Assembly (NCBI GenBank): GCA_015680685.1
Contig: MNCI01022611.1
Coordinates: 1,112 to 63,111 of the forward strand
Source: Gnetum montanum
Lineage: Eukaryota; Streptophyta; Gnetopsida; Gnetales; Gnetaceae
Length of the DNA: 62,000 nucleotides
Direction of reading: 5' to 3'
In this document: piece after piece, positions 33,736 to 45,130 of the stretch
How the letters are laid out: every line of letters begins with the position of its first letter
Numbering within the stretch: position 1 is the stretch's first letter
Made by a program: the position numbers and the translations under genes
Notes under the pieces: model-generated
The model's input: only the letters and a program-made list of their open reading frames with translations
What the model was told of the DNA's origin: nothing
The model's database searches: none

Positions 33736-35350
33736 ATGGCACCCAAACAAAAATGTCTACAAGAAGGAGAACACTCACAACCATGGAAGAAATGACCCAG
33801 AGCTAGAAGGGGCCAACAAGAACAAGGCCAGAACTACCAAAGGTGACCTATGTAATGTGACTTCTTCAGGAGGAGCCTGAAGTGAAATTTGTCCAACAGA
33901 TTCTAAAGGAAGAAGTTCTAACCAAACAATCACAAAGAGGAGAAGTGCCTAAACCTACACCAAGGCTTGAGGTCACATTGACTCAAGCCTACCTAGACAT
34001 CATTCGATCCTAAGATATTCAAAGATTGATTCTTCAAGGGAGAATTTTTGAGCCATTTATGGAGAAAGCTCTAGAGGATGTCAAGACACAACTACAAACC
34101 TTTCCCATGTGGCCAGTCATCACGTCTAATGGGAAATGGTACATGGGAGAGACCTATCTCTTCTAAAGTAGTTGAAGGCCAAGGTCTATTGTCAAGATTA
34201 AGGACATTCAAGTGTCCTCCTCAGAAGAAGCCATTGCATAGGCACTTGGGTTTCTTGACATAGGAACACAACTAGCTAAATTGTCTACAAAAGATGATCC
34301 TAAGGCCAAAAGGGAGTAGACCTAGCACTACTACAGGGTTGATCATAAGGAGTATGGTGTGCTCACACTAGTGGAAAAGATTTATTTCAAGACTGTGGCC
34401 TATCACCTCAATCCAACGGTGAGGCCAAGCAAGATGACTACTTTCTCTACTTGAGCATGCGCTACTCTAAGTGGGAAGTTCCCCATTAACCTTCCATAAC
34501 TATTATACTTGGATATTGAAAAACATTTCAAAGAAAATGAACATGGAAGGAAGGCCTTGCCCTTCCATGTCTCATCAAAAAAATTTGCAAAAGGACAGGC
34601 ATTGTTCACTATTCTAACAATACTCTTAGGCATGTTCCCTTGGCCTCATGGGCAAAAATTATGAAGGATAAAATGCTAGCAACAACTCAAGAAGAGGAGG
34701 TGTTGCCACCACCACCCACTCAAGAAACAACACTAGAGGCCCATGCAACCATTGAGCATCTACACAAAATCCAAGAATAGCTATTGAGTGAACAAGAGCA
34801 ATAAGTAGGAACAAGTGTCATGGATCCATCTTTGTATTAGCCAGAAATGAGTCACCTTAATGAAGTGGCCTAAATATTTAGCCAAATGGAGAGAGATGGT
34901 CCCATTTTCTCTACCCAAAGAACACAACTACTTCAAGGTTTAATCCCAACACTTGAGAGGTGACAGTATCATTAGAAACACATCATCTATTCCTAGAAGT
35001 CTTTGGCAATGTACTACTTTCTTGGTGAGGTTGGAGGAAGGTAAAGAGGCAATTATCTTAGTGATGCAACACCAAGGGTAGGATATAGCCATAGAAGTGG
35101 TAGCTGGCCATGTAGCTGAAGCACTGAATACACCCACAGTGTCTATGCCAAATGTATCTACACTCTAAGATGTGCCTGATCCTAGGAGTGAGGAGAAAAT
35201 GAAAGCACTAATGGATGCTTTCTACCTCCCACTTAAAGTTGTAGTAGCAATAGGACAACTGCAACAACCTCAACCACCACCAATGCATGATGCTGGTGAA
35301 GGTCCTTTGGAACCTTAGGAACCACCACTACCTAGGACCATTTGATCTTC
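33736..35350 (+). pseudogene. ORF3 of gypsy-1 (accessory protein, internally deleted)
   Basis: The ATG directly follows the predicted acceptor; the N-terminus MAPKQKCLQEG parallels MAPNKKHGLEV of gypsy-2. The domain core runs from about 34.1 to 34.63 kb: WPVITSNGKWYMGETYLF, YYRVDHKEYGVLTLVEKIYF, GKFPINLP and LLYLDIEKHFKENEHGRKAL. This resembles the plant 'putative transposon protein' domain (an ...INL..LI....LPFPCLIT-like end). The Pro/Gln-rich tail with EPPLPRTI ends near 35.35 kb. Compared with gypsy-2 most of the coiled-coil region is missing (1.6 against 2.85 kb). Role unknown. No signal peptide or membrane segment is seen, so an envelope protein is unlikely. Many stops. Confidence 0.7.
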
Positions 35351-35874
35351 TCCAACAAGCTTCACATCATCAAGAAACATGTTGTCCAATTTTATGGATG
35401 GGACTAGTTGTGGTACCTAGATCATTATTTCTTGATCACAGTTCGCTATCTTCCCACTTGGACTAGTGGTAGCTTTGTCACATATGATTTAGTCCAAAGT
35501 GAACCACATGATATTGTTCCTAATTCTACACTACTCCTAATGGTGATAAAGAGAAGAATTAATTAAACTAATGAATAATGGAAAATAAGATCTAAACTAG
35601 CCTATGGATGATGAGTATCCACACTTAATCATCCATACACATCTTGGACATCGTGAGGCTACTTTTGGAATTGCCAAGCGTATGTCACTAATGGATGCTT
35701 TCTACCTCCCGCTTAAAGTTGTAATAGCAATATGACAACTGCAACAACCTCAACCACCACTAGTGCATGATGCTGGTGAAGGTCCTTTGGAACCTTAGGA
35801 ACCACCACTACCTGGGACCATTTGATCTTCTCCAACAAGCTTCACATCATCAAGAAACATGTTGTCCAATTTTA
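35206..35874 (+). repeat. Tandem duplication with a foreign LTR patch between the copies
   Basis: 35206-35394 recurs at 35686-35874, offset exactly 480 bp, with six differences in 189 bp. Between the copies, 35388-35692 aligns without gaps to 45198-45502 (reverse-oriented LTR), with about eight differences in 305 bp. Both joints lie in short homologies: AATTTTA on the left, CAC(T/C)AAT on the right. The duplicated part is the ORF3 tail. Confidence 0.92.
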
Positions 35875-36067
35875 AAGAGTTGAATCATGGTGTTCAATTT
35901 TGTGTCATGAACACCTTCATTTTTCTATAATGTGTTGATCCATCCACTCCATTTTTTTGTCAAGTCAGTCAATTTATTTTTTGTGAAGACAAGTTAGTCA
36001 ATAATTCCATACCTTCCCAATTTTGTATCAAAACTCAAGGATGAGTTTTCATTCAGTCATGGGAGTA
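35875..36067 (+). other. 3' end of gypsy-1 interior with purine tract
   Basis: Non-coding tail after ORF3, shared with gypsy-2 (53.64-53.84 kb) by TGTTCAATTTTGT, TCAAAACTCAAGGATGAG-like and ATTCAGTCATGGGAGTA. The last block is the decayed polypurine tract just before the LTR at 36068. Gypsy-2 has TTGTGGGGG there. Confidence 0.7.
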
Positions 36068-37015
36068 TGATGAGTCACATTAAGTTGGTCATGTTGATGA
36101 GGCCTCATTGATGCAGCCTCCTCAATTGGCCCTCATCGATGAGGCCTAGTCGATGCATCTTACAATGTGTTGATGAGGCCTTATCGACATAGTGTTAGTT
36201 TTCTTGATTTTTGGCTATAAATACACGCTTGCAAGCACATTTGTGGCATAAATAGATTGTAGTTGCAGTGGAGCTCTTGCATTTTTTCCATTTGGAAGTT
36301 AGAATTTTTCTCTCGAGTGCCCATAACGGGAGTCATTGGGTGTACAGATCTTTATTTGAGCATTGTTGTACCTAAACACGACAATGTGTGTGATAATAAA
36401 GATGAGATTTTTGATAAACTTACAACACTTTGGATAGATTAGCTATTTTATTTATGCATTTACTATTTTTAATTATTTATTAAATGCTTTTAATTACTTA
36501 TTAAATATTTTCCAGTTATTACATTAATGAGGCAATTAAGTGAGATAGATTACACACATAAGTACGACTACTTTGAGTGTAACACATATTCGCTTGGTAA
36601 TCCTAGCAGCGTTATCACTTGGTATGCCCAATAGCATAGTGCTTGGTCACCAAGCAGTGAATACGTGGGTTCAAGACATATACAAAAAGTGGAAATGGAT
36701 ACTTATGTAAGGATTAGTTAAATGATTAGTTAATTAGTTAATTTAGATTATTTAATCAAATCCCTTTTTATCTACAATGCAAGCACCCAACTATAAAACA
36801 TAAAAATGATAAAAATTAAATGTCTCGGTTACACTTAATCATACCAAAGAACATCACAAGTGTAATTGGGAAGACAATAATTGACCTTAAGGCTAGATTC
36901 ACTTTCTAAAGGGCTAGTGCACTAGAAATGACAAAGTTTACTAAATTTCATCGAATTGCACATGAACGCTATGTGATTCGTATGGTTGGACGTAGGGGTA
37001 CCTCGTCGCTCATCA
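36068..37015 (+). repeat. 3' LTR of gypsy-1
   Basis: Starts TGATGAGTCACATT and ends GTCGCTCATCA. U3 has the palindromic series GATGAGGCCTCATT (36096-36109), CCTCATCGATGAGG (36131-36144, a perfect palindrome) and GATGAGGCCTTATC (36172-36185). TATAAATA follows at 36216-36223. Confidence 0.92.
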
Positions 37016-37876
37016 CCAACATTCTATAGAAGAGAAGTCTAAGTTAGAATTCAAAAAGAAATTTACCTCTTTCTTTACCTTTATAATAATTGGAAATTTT
37101 TGATATGTCCCTTTGTTTCTCCTTATTTTTAGTCATTGTAGCTTCCTTGTGAGAAGGGTAATCTCATCTTCGCTACTCTCTTCATGCTCATTGAGCTCCT
37201 TCTTCTTAAAGGCAATCTTTAGAGTAATAGGTCTTTCTTGAATGGCTCCTTCACTTATGAGATTCATTTCATAAGCAATGAGATACCTTTGAAGCTCTTC
37301 AAATTTTCAGAGTTAAGAAATCTTTGATTTATTCTATAGTTGTGACCTTCGGTCTAAAATTTGGTTGAAGAGTTTTGATCATTTTGATGATGATGTCACT
37401 CTTGGGCAAATCTTTACTAGTAATTCTAACAGCTACAACAATATCCTTTGCACTAAAGAAGTAATCTTTTATTTTCTCACCTTCTTTTAGTTTAAGCTTA
37501 TCATATTCACTTTGCAAAACTAATAATTTTGATTACTTAACAATAGAGGTTCCTTCATAAGTAGCTTCTAAAGTTTGGAAAATTTCTTTAGCCATTTTAC
37601 ATCTTGTAACTCTATTAAATTTAGATTTATTCAAAGTGCAATATAAACAATTCTTTGCTTTTGAATCAAACATGAACTTATCTTTCTCCTCTTGTGTCCA
37701 TTTATTGTAGGGCTTTATGATCCCAGTGGAGCTATCGACAGGCATGGTGTAGCCTTCAAGGATTGACTCCCAAACTTCAAACTCCATGGATCTGAAAAAT
37801 CCTTTCATTCTATCTTTTCAATAGGCAAAGTCAAATTCATCGAACATGGATGGCTTTGTATAAGATGTCCCCTCCA
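37016..37876 (-). pseudogene. Copia-type gag, N-terminal part
   Basis: Starts at ATG 37876 (minus strand), 55 bp inside the LTR, with MEGTSYTKPSMFDEFDFAY. The segment 37533-37808 is open (MKGFFRSMEFEVWESILEG, NKWTQEEKDKFMFDSKAKN). It continues at 37329-37517 (MQSEYDKLKLKEGEKIKDYF, SDIIIKMIKTLQPNF). This is the standard copia gag fold (UBN2-type). A few stops occur. Gypsy-1 interrupts it at 37015; the C-terminal half with the zinc knuckle resumes at 24514. Confidence 0.92.
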
Positions 37877-37913
37877 TTGTTCACTCTTTGAAGTTGATGA
37901 TGAATACGAGTAC

Positions 37914-37928
37914 CAAGCTTTGATACCA
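37914..37928 (-). other. Primer-binding site, initiator-Met tRNA type
   Basis: On the minus strand TGGTATCAAAGCTTGG follows the 5' LTR after two bases. It is one base off the TGGTATCAGAGC site used by most plant copia elements. Confidence 0.88.
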
Positions 37929-37930
37929 CT

Positions 37931-39062
37931 TAAGAATCATTGAACTTAGAAAGGGGGGCATGAATAAGTTCCCCAAATAAAAAATTATATGAAGTAAAGC
38001 ACACACCAAAATCAACATGGTTCCCCAACTTGGGTAGCCCACACTAGGAGAGTCATTCATAAGAACACCTCTGAAATTTGTTATTCTCAAATGCAGTTTG
38101 AAGGATACCATACCTTGTACAAGCTCTAAACTCCAATTTGGAGTGCTTTGATGCTACAAATCCACTCAACCCCATAAGGTCCCTACAAGCATAGAATGTG
38201 GTTTCCAAGATCCCACAACCTTTAAAACTTGAGCTCCACTCTAGAGTATTTTCATGCTACACCAACGCTCAATTGCGTAGGATCTCAACAAGCTCAAGCA
38301 TGATGCCCTTCCAAAAGAAGCACATTAATCTAATAGGGCAACAATAAAGAACAACAATCATAAGGAAAGAATGCAACTAATTTTGTTGATCCTTGCACTT
38401 TGAGGTGCATCTCACTTTAACCAATTACAATAGACAAAAGATTGTACAATGAGGAACAACAATGATTACAATGATTTCTTAATGAGTACAATGAAAGTAC
38501 ATAATTCTTGCACATTTCCCAATGAGAATGAAGTCTCCTTATAGCCAATATGTTTCTGAAATTACCTTAGAATCCATGTAATAGCTTGTTAATGATCACT
38601 ATAAATGTCTTCTTTGAGATAGAGACATCTATCTATAATGGACCTTCATTCTAAAAATGACATCTTCTTCAAGACTAAGACATTTTTCTACATCAAACCT
38701 TCATTTTGCAAAGATGTATTCTTCTCATGAAAGATTTATTTCTCTCCAAAAAGCTATCTGATGTTTTCCAAAGAAGTCTTCTCATGTTTTGCCTTAAATT
38801 CTACCAAGACATCTACTTTTCCTTGGATACATCTTCACTTGATGGTAGACATCTGCTATTTCTACAAGGAATCTTCTTTGAAAATAATTCTTTAATGCTA
38901 AGGCTTCCTTCTAAGCTTTGAAGACTTTGTTCCTTGTCCATGTTGTTGAACTTCCACATGCCTTCTTATCCTAATCCAAGTCCTACAAACACAACAACCA
39001 TACAAACACACAAACATCCTCATGCTCCATTTTTCTTAATGTTTTGACATACCAAAAGACCA
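37931..39062 (-). repeat. 5' LTR of the copia-type element
   Basis: Paired with 19801-20982. The plus-strand left end is TAAGAATCATTG (TG mutated to TA) and the right end ACCAAAAGACCA. The U3 motif array survives with three exact AGACATCT copies and several damaged ones between 38600 and 38880. Its decay matches that of the other LTR, so both are old. Confidence 0.9.
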
Positions 39063-40310
39063 ACATTATATTATCACATTATGAAAGAAATAATTGTGCA
39101 TGATACTGAGATCATATCATCCATTCTTTCATTTCATTAATAAGAGGTTCTTATCATGGGAATAATGTAATTATTCTCACATTGAAAATTTAAAATTAAC
39201 CCATGATCATTAGACCATGAAGAAAAGAGAAAGGACCAAGAGGATTAGTTACATATGTAACATTAATATGACTTGTTCATTTCTTGGACTTTTTCCCTAG
39301 GTTCCACTGGTTCCAAATTGATACACTATCAATCTTGTTTTGTTATCTTTAGAAAATATCATTTGAAAATAATTATTCCCTTGTAATGTCACTAGAAAAG
39401 CATGTAACCCATATCTAAAGGTAGTTCCCTAGCAAGGAAAATAACATAATTAATTAATTAAATCCTAAAGAACTCATTCTTGAAGTACCACTCGAAATAC
39501 ATTTGATCCATTCCTAAAGGTGCTTCTCTAAAAAATGGCTAAGGATAATAAATTAAATATCAATGATTAATTAATTATTTTTAACTCTAACATATGTTTT
39601 CCAATTTTTTCTGGTTGCATGATGATGTTTTCATGTGGTGCCTAGTTGGCCTCATGATTATGGGTCCAAGATAATGTAATATGATGGCACTAGTAAATGG
39701 TTAGACTTGTTTTTAAATTTCAAATGGTACCTTACACATGATTCTTACTATGACCATGGTAAGGTACCTTATAACTTACTTCTCTAATTCTTTCCAACTT
39801 CATTTCACCTTATAGTCATGCTACAATTATGAATTTGTTGACCCTATTTAACATAATGCAAGATTCCAACCATGGCAATTGTGCATATGTTGAAATAACA
39901 ACATGATCCATTTTAATTTCTAAGGTACCTACAAACACCTCTAGAAGTGGTTATATAATGGTGTTATGGCTAGGAGCTTGCTTTGAATAGGATCCACTTA
40001 TATAACTATTGGGTATCATGATCAAGGACCAAATCCACACTCGTGAAAACATCATTACTAGCTTCTATACCTTCATGCATTAATTTGGAACTACATTTCA
40101 TTAATTTTTGTTCAATTTTAAATTCAATTTTGATTACTTTTGCTAATCTAGTCCAATTTGAACTTTACAAGACTTATTTTTCATTTTTTGAAGTATTCCA
40201 AATATAAGCAAGACCCACACTCATGCTTACTAATCCTAAAGAAGCTCCATGACCCACAAGACATGTAAAAACATTAAAATTTTGGATTGAAACAAAGTCA
40301 AAGTGGGAAA
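39063..40310 (+). other. Post-pol spacer of lineage C (right half)
   Basis: Continues the lineage-C element after the copia-type insertion. No gene. The part 39.6-40.02 kb corresponds in order to 32.76-32.92 kb of gypsy-1 (GACCATTAATTGA / CCATGATCATTAGACC-like, GGATCCACTTATATAACTAT against GGACCCACTTATATAGCTCT). Confidence 0.55.
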
Positions 40311-40320
40311 TCTATACTTG

Positions 40321-40580
40321 ACACTATGATATCATAAGGCATATGATATTGTAGTTACGATATTATAAGGTATATTATATCACAACTATGATTTTATCCA
40401 TAAAATGCTTGTATATGCTCAATTCCCTTTATCCAATTCTTCACATTTTGCTTTATTTACAAGGACATTTTTGTCATTTCAATAGCCTAGAGCACTCTAA
40501 ATGCCATATCTTGTAAATCAAAAATCTAGTTTCATGTATTCAAAAATCCTTGATCTCCTAGAGTTGAGCTCTTTATTGTG
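40321..40580 (+). promoter_or_regulatory. Counterpart of the internal promoter and leader in lineage C
   Basis: At the position where gypsy-1 and gypsy-2 have the internal U3 module, lineage C has a series of AT palindromes: GATATCATAAGGCATATGAT, GATATTATAAGG, ATATCACAACTATG. Its own LTR U3 (43868-43990) shares ATATCACAGCT and, in reverse, ACAATATTTCATATG. The leader end TCCTAGAG|TTGAGCTC (40563/40564), then TGTGGGGGTCA, matches the donor region of the other two, but GT has become TT. The similarity is weaker than in the other elements. Confidence 0.4.
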
Positions 40581-41119
40581 GGGGTCATTAGTATATAAAC
40601 CAAATAAATTCCTAACATCACCATCTTTGAACAACAAAGGTAACTAACCTTAAAAAATAAAAATTAATTAAAAATTGACATTTAACTTAACATTTTAGAT
40701 ATCTTAGGGCCTAGGGACTAATATTTTACAATCACCTTGAACTAAGATAGGTATGTTTTTTTTTTTTTCTTTTTGACTTTTGGTTAAAGAAAGAATCAAA
40801 GAGGGTTAAAATCATCATGAAAATTTTTCTAAAACTAATAATTGATCCATGAGTGATTATAAATGACTCTTAAGTGTGTCCCTAATGCCAACCACAATAG
40901 TCTCAAGCTAGTGGATAGGAACATAGAGAACAAAAGGTATAATCTATGCATCAACCATCACCATAAACATAGTAATATGTTTAGGATGAAACATTAGTGT
41001 CACCTTCTTCAAAATTTGAAAGAAAATCACATTCTCTAAGGAGTATGTGAGAGCAATTAGTAATAATTCAATGAAAACTAATGCACTGAATGAATCAACT
41101 TTGGATCCTTTTTTTTTTT

Positions 41120-43850
41120 TCTATTTTCTCCACATAAGATCCAAGAGCAATTGCAAGCATCTTCATTATGGCCTACCTTACCCACTAATGGTAAATGGGT
41201 TCTAGAAGAAACCTACCAATTCTAACATAATTAACAAGAAGATACCACAATCTAGATAGGAATCTTTGTCTCATATGTTGTCAAGGTCACTATTGCTGCA
41301 CTAGGGATTCTAAACTTTGACATAGAAACTACCCCAATTTCCATCCATTCTAAGACAAAAACAAGAAATGTATGATTGAAAGAGCCTATAGTATGCTAGA
41401 AAAGGAGGATAATTTCTAATAATCATAAAGAATATTTACTTGAAAATAAAAAATTATCACATCTTTTCCACAATGTGTCTCAACTATATCTTATCATATG
41501 TGACTAGTGGATGTGCAATCCTCAATGGCAAGTACCTAGCAAACCTACCTCATCTCATCTTTGTAGAGTTTGGGAAAATATTTTATGAAAACCTCTCTAA
41601 AAATTAAAATCCTACATTTTTTATCTCATTAGAAAGTTATGCAAGCAAGGATAGTAGGGCATACCAATGTTACCATGAGGCGAATCCAAAATGCCTCCTA
41701 CTCAGAAATGATCAAATCAGTACTAGCTCAAAAGGATCAAAGGGAGATCATACCATCTTCAAACACTAAGACTATAGAAAAATGCACTATTGCAGTAGAA
41801 GTGACATCAATGCTAGCAACCATAACTCTAGCAATAGGGACTATAAATGCTAGGGGCACAAGCACTAGAGGCACTAGCACTCATGCACCTACAAAAAACC
41901 CTAGGGTGTATCATTTAGCAATGAGACACCTAAAATAATTATTAGAAGCTATAAGTTGGGGATCATAGAAATTTGCGAGAATGTTTCATGTTATAAGAAA
42001 TAAGCCAAAGATCTTATTCAATTTTCAAATTGAACAAATCTCATTGTAAACAATGAGGAATAACTTAGGAGCATAGATTTCTAGGAATGATTCTATATTC
42101 CAAGTCACTTTCAAATCTATGATGAGGTCATCATCATTAAAATGCTTCATGAAGGATAATAGGGACCTATAAATTATTAACTAGCCACATCAAAAAGATC
42201 TTGAATGTTCCTATGGCAGCCATTCCAAAGTTTATTGTCATAGAAGGCATTTAATTATATGCAAGGGTAGGTGGAACAAGATAATGAGGTATGATTATCG
42301 AGTAACATGAAGATGCACTTGATAGATTGATACAACTAGGAAAACAATCTAGAACATCTTTAACATCTCTAAAGACATTGTAGCTATGTAATCAAAGTTA
42401 ATCACAACAAAGGAGGAGCTAATGGTATCTCAAACCTGGCTACAACACTTCAAGTTGAAGATTTAAAAGCTTCAACATAAAACCACCTAACTACATATTC
42501 AATTGCAATATCCCATACAATTTCCCAATCTACCTGGTTGATTTTTCAATAATTAGATCAATTATCTTATGATCAAGTTACATCAACTAGAGATGAAAAG
42601 GAAGAAACCAACATGGGATGTATCTATAGCCAATGTAAAGTCCCACTTACTTCAAAAGATCATCATCATGTTACAAAAAAAATGAGGGCCAATAGTAGAA
42701 AACTAAATGTTGGCTTAAGTGGTGAAGGAGAAGGAATAATTAGAAGTTAGCCTAAGTAATATTTAAGAATAATTTGTTATGAAATATCTATATATCAAGA
42801 GTTTTCTTAAAGAAAATCAAAACCTCTGCATGATAGAATTTTAATCACTTTAATAGTATTTTGTAATCAAAATTGGAACCTAGAGAAATAAATCTATAAA
42901 ATAGAAAATGTTCAAAAAACATTATAGAGATTAAAATAACCCCCAAAATAAGATTTATAAAAGGAAAATCAACAAGTCAAAACCCACTTGAACACTACCT
43001 TTTAGTATTCAGTTAACACTCCCTTAAAAAGCATCCTTAATGAGATTAACGTAGTTAACCAAGTCAAGATGAGAATGAAGGATTTGCAGTTCTAGAAAAT
43101 ACCAGACTATATGAAGCTACCTAACCTCCAACATGTCAATCTTACAATTTTTATAACTATTCAACTTGGAGAAAAAGTTAAGAAATTACTATCACATTTG
43201 TACTCTTTGAATGTGAGAGTCAACTCCTTGACTATGCCAAGAAAAATTTTCAAGCTACAAATGTGGGGTTGAAGGTTCTTTGATCTTAATACACTAGATA
43301 ATGAGACATTACAAAGAACCTAGCAAAGTGAATGATGGACTAACAAGAAATCAAGGAACAATTATAGACATTTAAGATCAAGCTCACTAATTTCATAACT
43401 TGGTTTGTTAAAACCAATAAGATATTTTCAAAGATTTCATGTTTGTAGGGTGTGTCAAAAAATAATAACCTAAACAAGCTTAGTTATACTACTAATGACT
43501 CAAAAGCTAATAATGATAAGTTTAGGATATTCCTAGATCACTTTAAAATATGGAGAGATATAGAAATTGATCAACCATAAGAGCTACTAAGATAAGAGAA
43601 GCCACCACTACTAAGAAGCACTTAAAGAGTCATCCATAGTAATATTCAAAGTCATGCATCATTTTTAAATTTTTGATATATGTTTATATTTTTATAAATT
43701 CTTTTCAATCATTCAAATAAATTTTGTTATATGGCATTTAATTAATCAATCAATAAGTTAAATAATTAGACAAAGTCTCTCCCACAAATTTTATAGATGA
43801 ATGTATTTTATTTCATTTTATTTAAGAATGAGCCTTCAGTTAATCATGGG
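41120..43850 (+). pseudogene. ORF3 of lineage C
   Basis: Identified by WPTLPTNGKWVLEETYQF at about 41.17-41.23 kb, matching the WPVITSNGKWYMGETYLF block of gypsy-1 and the equivalent at 51.13 kb. The following 2.6 kb is Lys/Glu/Ile-rich, with remnants of the coiled-coil region. The end (43.2-43.7 kb) parallels 16.4-17.0 kb and 53.2-53.4 kb, including GACATTACAAAGAACCTAG. A 99-codon frame at 41639-41938 lies within it but is probably a shadow. Heavily stopped; role unknown. Confidence 0.6.
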
Positions 43851-43867
43851 GGTACAATGAGTACTGA

Positions 43868-44407
43868 TAAATTCCATTTTTGATAGGCCACAATATTCCA
43901 AGTGCAACATTTCATAGATTAAATATCACAGCTTGTCTTACAATATTTCATATGTGATATTACCATAGGTGATTTTAGTTATAAATACCCCTCACATATT
44001 ATATTAATGACATCCATTAATGTAGTAAGTAGCAAAACTCTTGCATTTTATTTTTATGAATTCTCGTAGTAGTCAACAAATGCTCATAGCATGGTCTTAA
44101 TTCAATTTTCCAAAGCTCCTATTTGAGTGCAATGTACATAAACACCTTTCATAAATGGAAATAAAGACTAAGATTGATTCCCTTTTATTGTAGCATTCTA
44201 ACTTAGTTTATATTTACTTTAATTTTAATTTAATTTCTATTTCATTCACTTTCCAATGTGCTTAGCATAATGATTTACTCTTCCATGCATCTTAATAACT
44301 TGGTAGAATCAAAATCGTTGGATTTTAGCACAAATAAGTAATCACTTGGTAATCCCAATAGTGTTATTACTTAGTTCACCTAGTAAGTTGGAATAAAATA
44401 CTCATCA
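43868..44407 (+). repeat. LTR of lineage C, shortened
   Basis: Follows the purine tract ATCATGGGGGTACAA. TATAAATA lies at 43990-43997. R/U5 sequence parallels the other gypsy LTRs (CAAAACTCTTGCATTTT, ACTTGGTAATCCCAATAGTG). It ends with the family terminus CTCATCA at 44401-44407. About 500 bp of U5 present in related LTRs is missing just before that terminus. Confidence 0.65.
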
Positions 44408-44429
44408 CAATTGTGCTAGAGTTTTCATA

Positions 44430-45115
44430 GTGAGTTTTTGGTCATTCTTAGTCAGAATAGTGAAGCTTTTGTTGTTTCTTCTCTCTACAATTAGAATATT
44501 TTCTGAGTGCCGGTAGGAGTCTAAGTGTGTACAATTCTTTGTTTGAGCACTAATTACCTAAGCACATCAGTGTGATGGGAATAAAACAAACTCTTTTGAT
44601 AATTCTTGCAGCATTGAGAATAGCTTAATGTTTTCCTTATTACATTTTACTTTCATGCTCTTTACTTTAATGCATTTGAATTAAGCAATTTATTTCCAAT
44701 TGTTAATGAACACGAGCACGACCACTTCAAGAATTCATATAGTACTTCGTGATCCAACAACACTTAACATTTAGTAGCCTAGCAATGCTATATGTGTTCA
44801 AGATGTGTTCAGGAAAGTGGGACAATTACTAGGCTAGATAGGCAGTAAACGAGTTAGATTTTAAGTTACTCTACTCTTCATTCTTGTTGTAGGTGATTAC
44901 ATCTATAAAACATAAAATGATAAAAATCATATACCTTAATTACACTTAAACCATACCCTTGAACCTCACAAGTGTAGTTGGGAAGATAAAAAACATTCTC
45001 AATGCCCATTTCACTTCTTAGAAAAGCTAGTGCATTAGGTAACTATAGGTTTACAAAATTCAACTAGATCGCGTTTAACACCTTAGTGATTTGTATGGTT
45101 GGACATAGGGGTCCT
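44430..45115 (+). repeat. 5'-truncated gypsy LTR fragment
   Basis: Begins within R (GAAGCTTTTGTTG..., AATATTTTCTGAGTGCCGG) and runs through U5 to GTGATTTGTATGGTTGGACA / TAGGGGTCC. It stops about 12 bp short of the usual CTCATCA end. The U3 and TATA box are missing. Confidence 0.75.
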
Positions 45116-45130
45116 CAGCAACAATGCTAA
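45102..45130 (-). other. Reverse primer-binding site, fused to a forward LTR end
   Basis: On the minus strand, CTCATCA is followed by TTAGCATTGTTGCTGAGGAC, the decayed tRNA-Asp-type site. It joins the forward LTR fragment within GGGGTCC, where both partners share sequence, making a head-to-head junction. Confidence 0.7.

Larger units (their letters stand above)
24515..37015 (+). mobile_element. Gypsy-1: 12.5-kb Athila/Tat-like Ty3-gypsy element
   Basis: LTRs 24515-25419 and 36068-37015 both begin TGATGAG and end CTCATCA. Between them lie a tRNA-Asp-type primer site, gag, protease, RT, RNase H, integrase, a spacer, an internal U3-like promoter module, an intron, ORF3 and a purine tract. It is inserted in the gag of the minus-strand copia-type element. 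Flanking 5-mers are CTAAT and CCAAC, which differ by two C/T transitions and may be a decayed target-site duplication. All ORFs carry stops. Confidence 0.92.
19801..39062 (-). mobile_element. Pol-less copia-type LTR element with accessory ORF, split by gypsy-1
   Basis: Two matching LTRs in reverse orientation, 37931-39062 (5') and 19801-20982 (3'), bound gag, a repeat array, an accessory ORF and a polypurine tract. A tRNA-iMet-type primer site lies inside the 5' LTR. Gypsy-1 (24515-37015) sits inside gag. Without that insertion the internal part is about 4.4 kb. There is no protease, integrase or RT, and no room for a full pol, so this was a non-autonomous element depending on a helper. The host sequence on both sides is lineage-C gypsy (19.5-19.8 and 39.06 kb onward). 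No convincing target-site duplication was seen (flanks CTATA and ACATT). Confidence 0.85.

Noticed and set aside
33736-35350. Envelope gene of an Athila-type element
   Set aside because: No signal peptide, transmembrane segment or cleavage site; composition and motifs fit a soluble coiled-coil protein.
41639-41938. 99-codon Thr/Ser-rich ORF
   Set aside because: Lies inside decayed ORF3 of lineage C, in a frame that does not match ORF3 of gypsy-2; no support as a gene.
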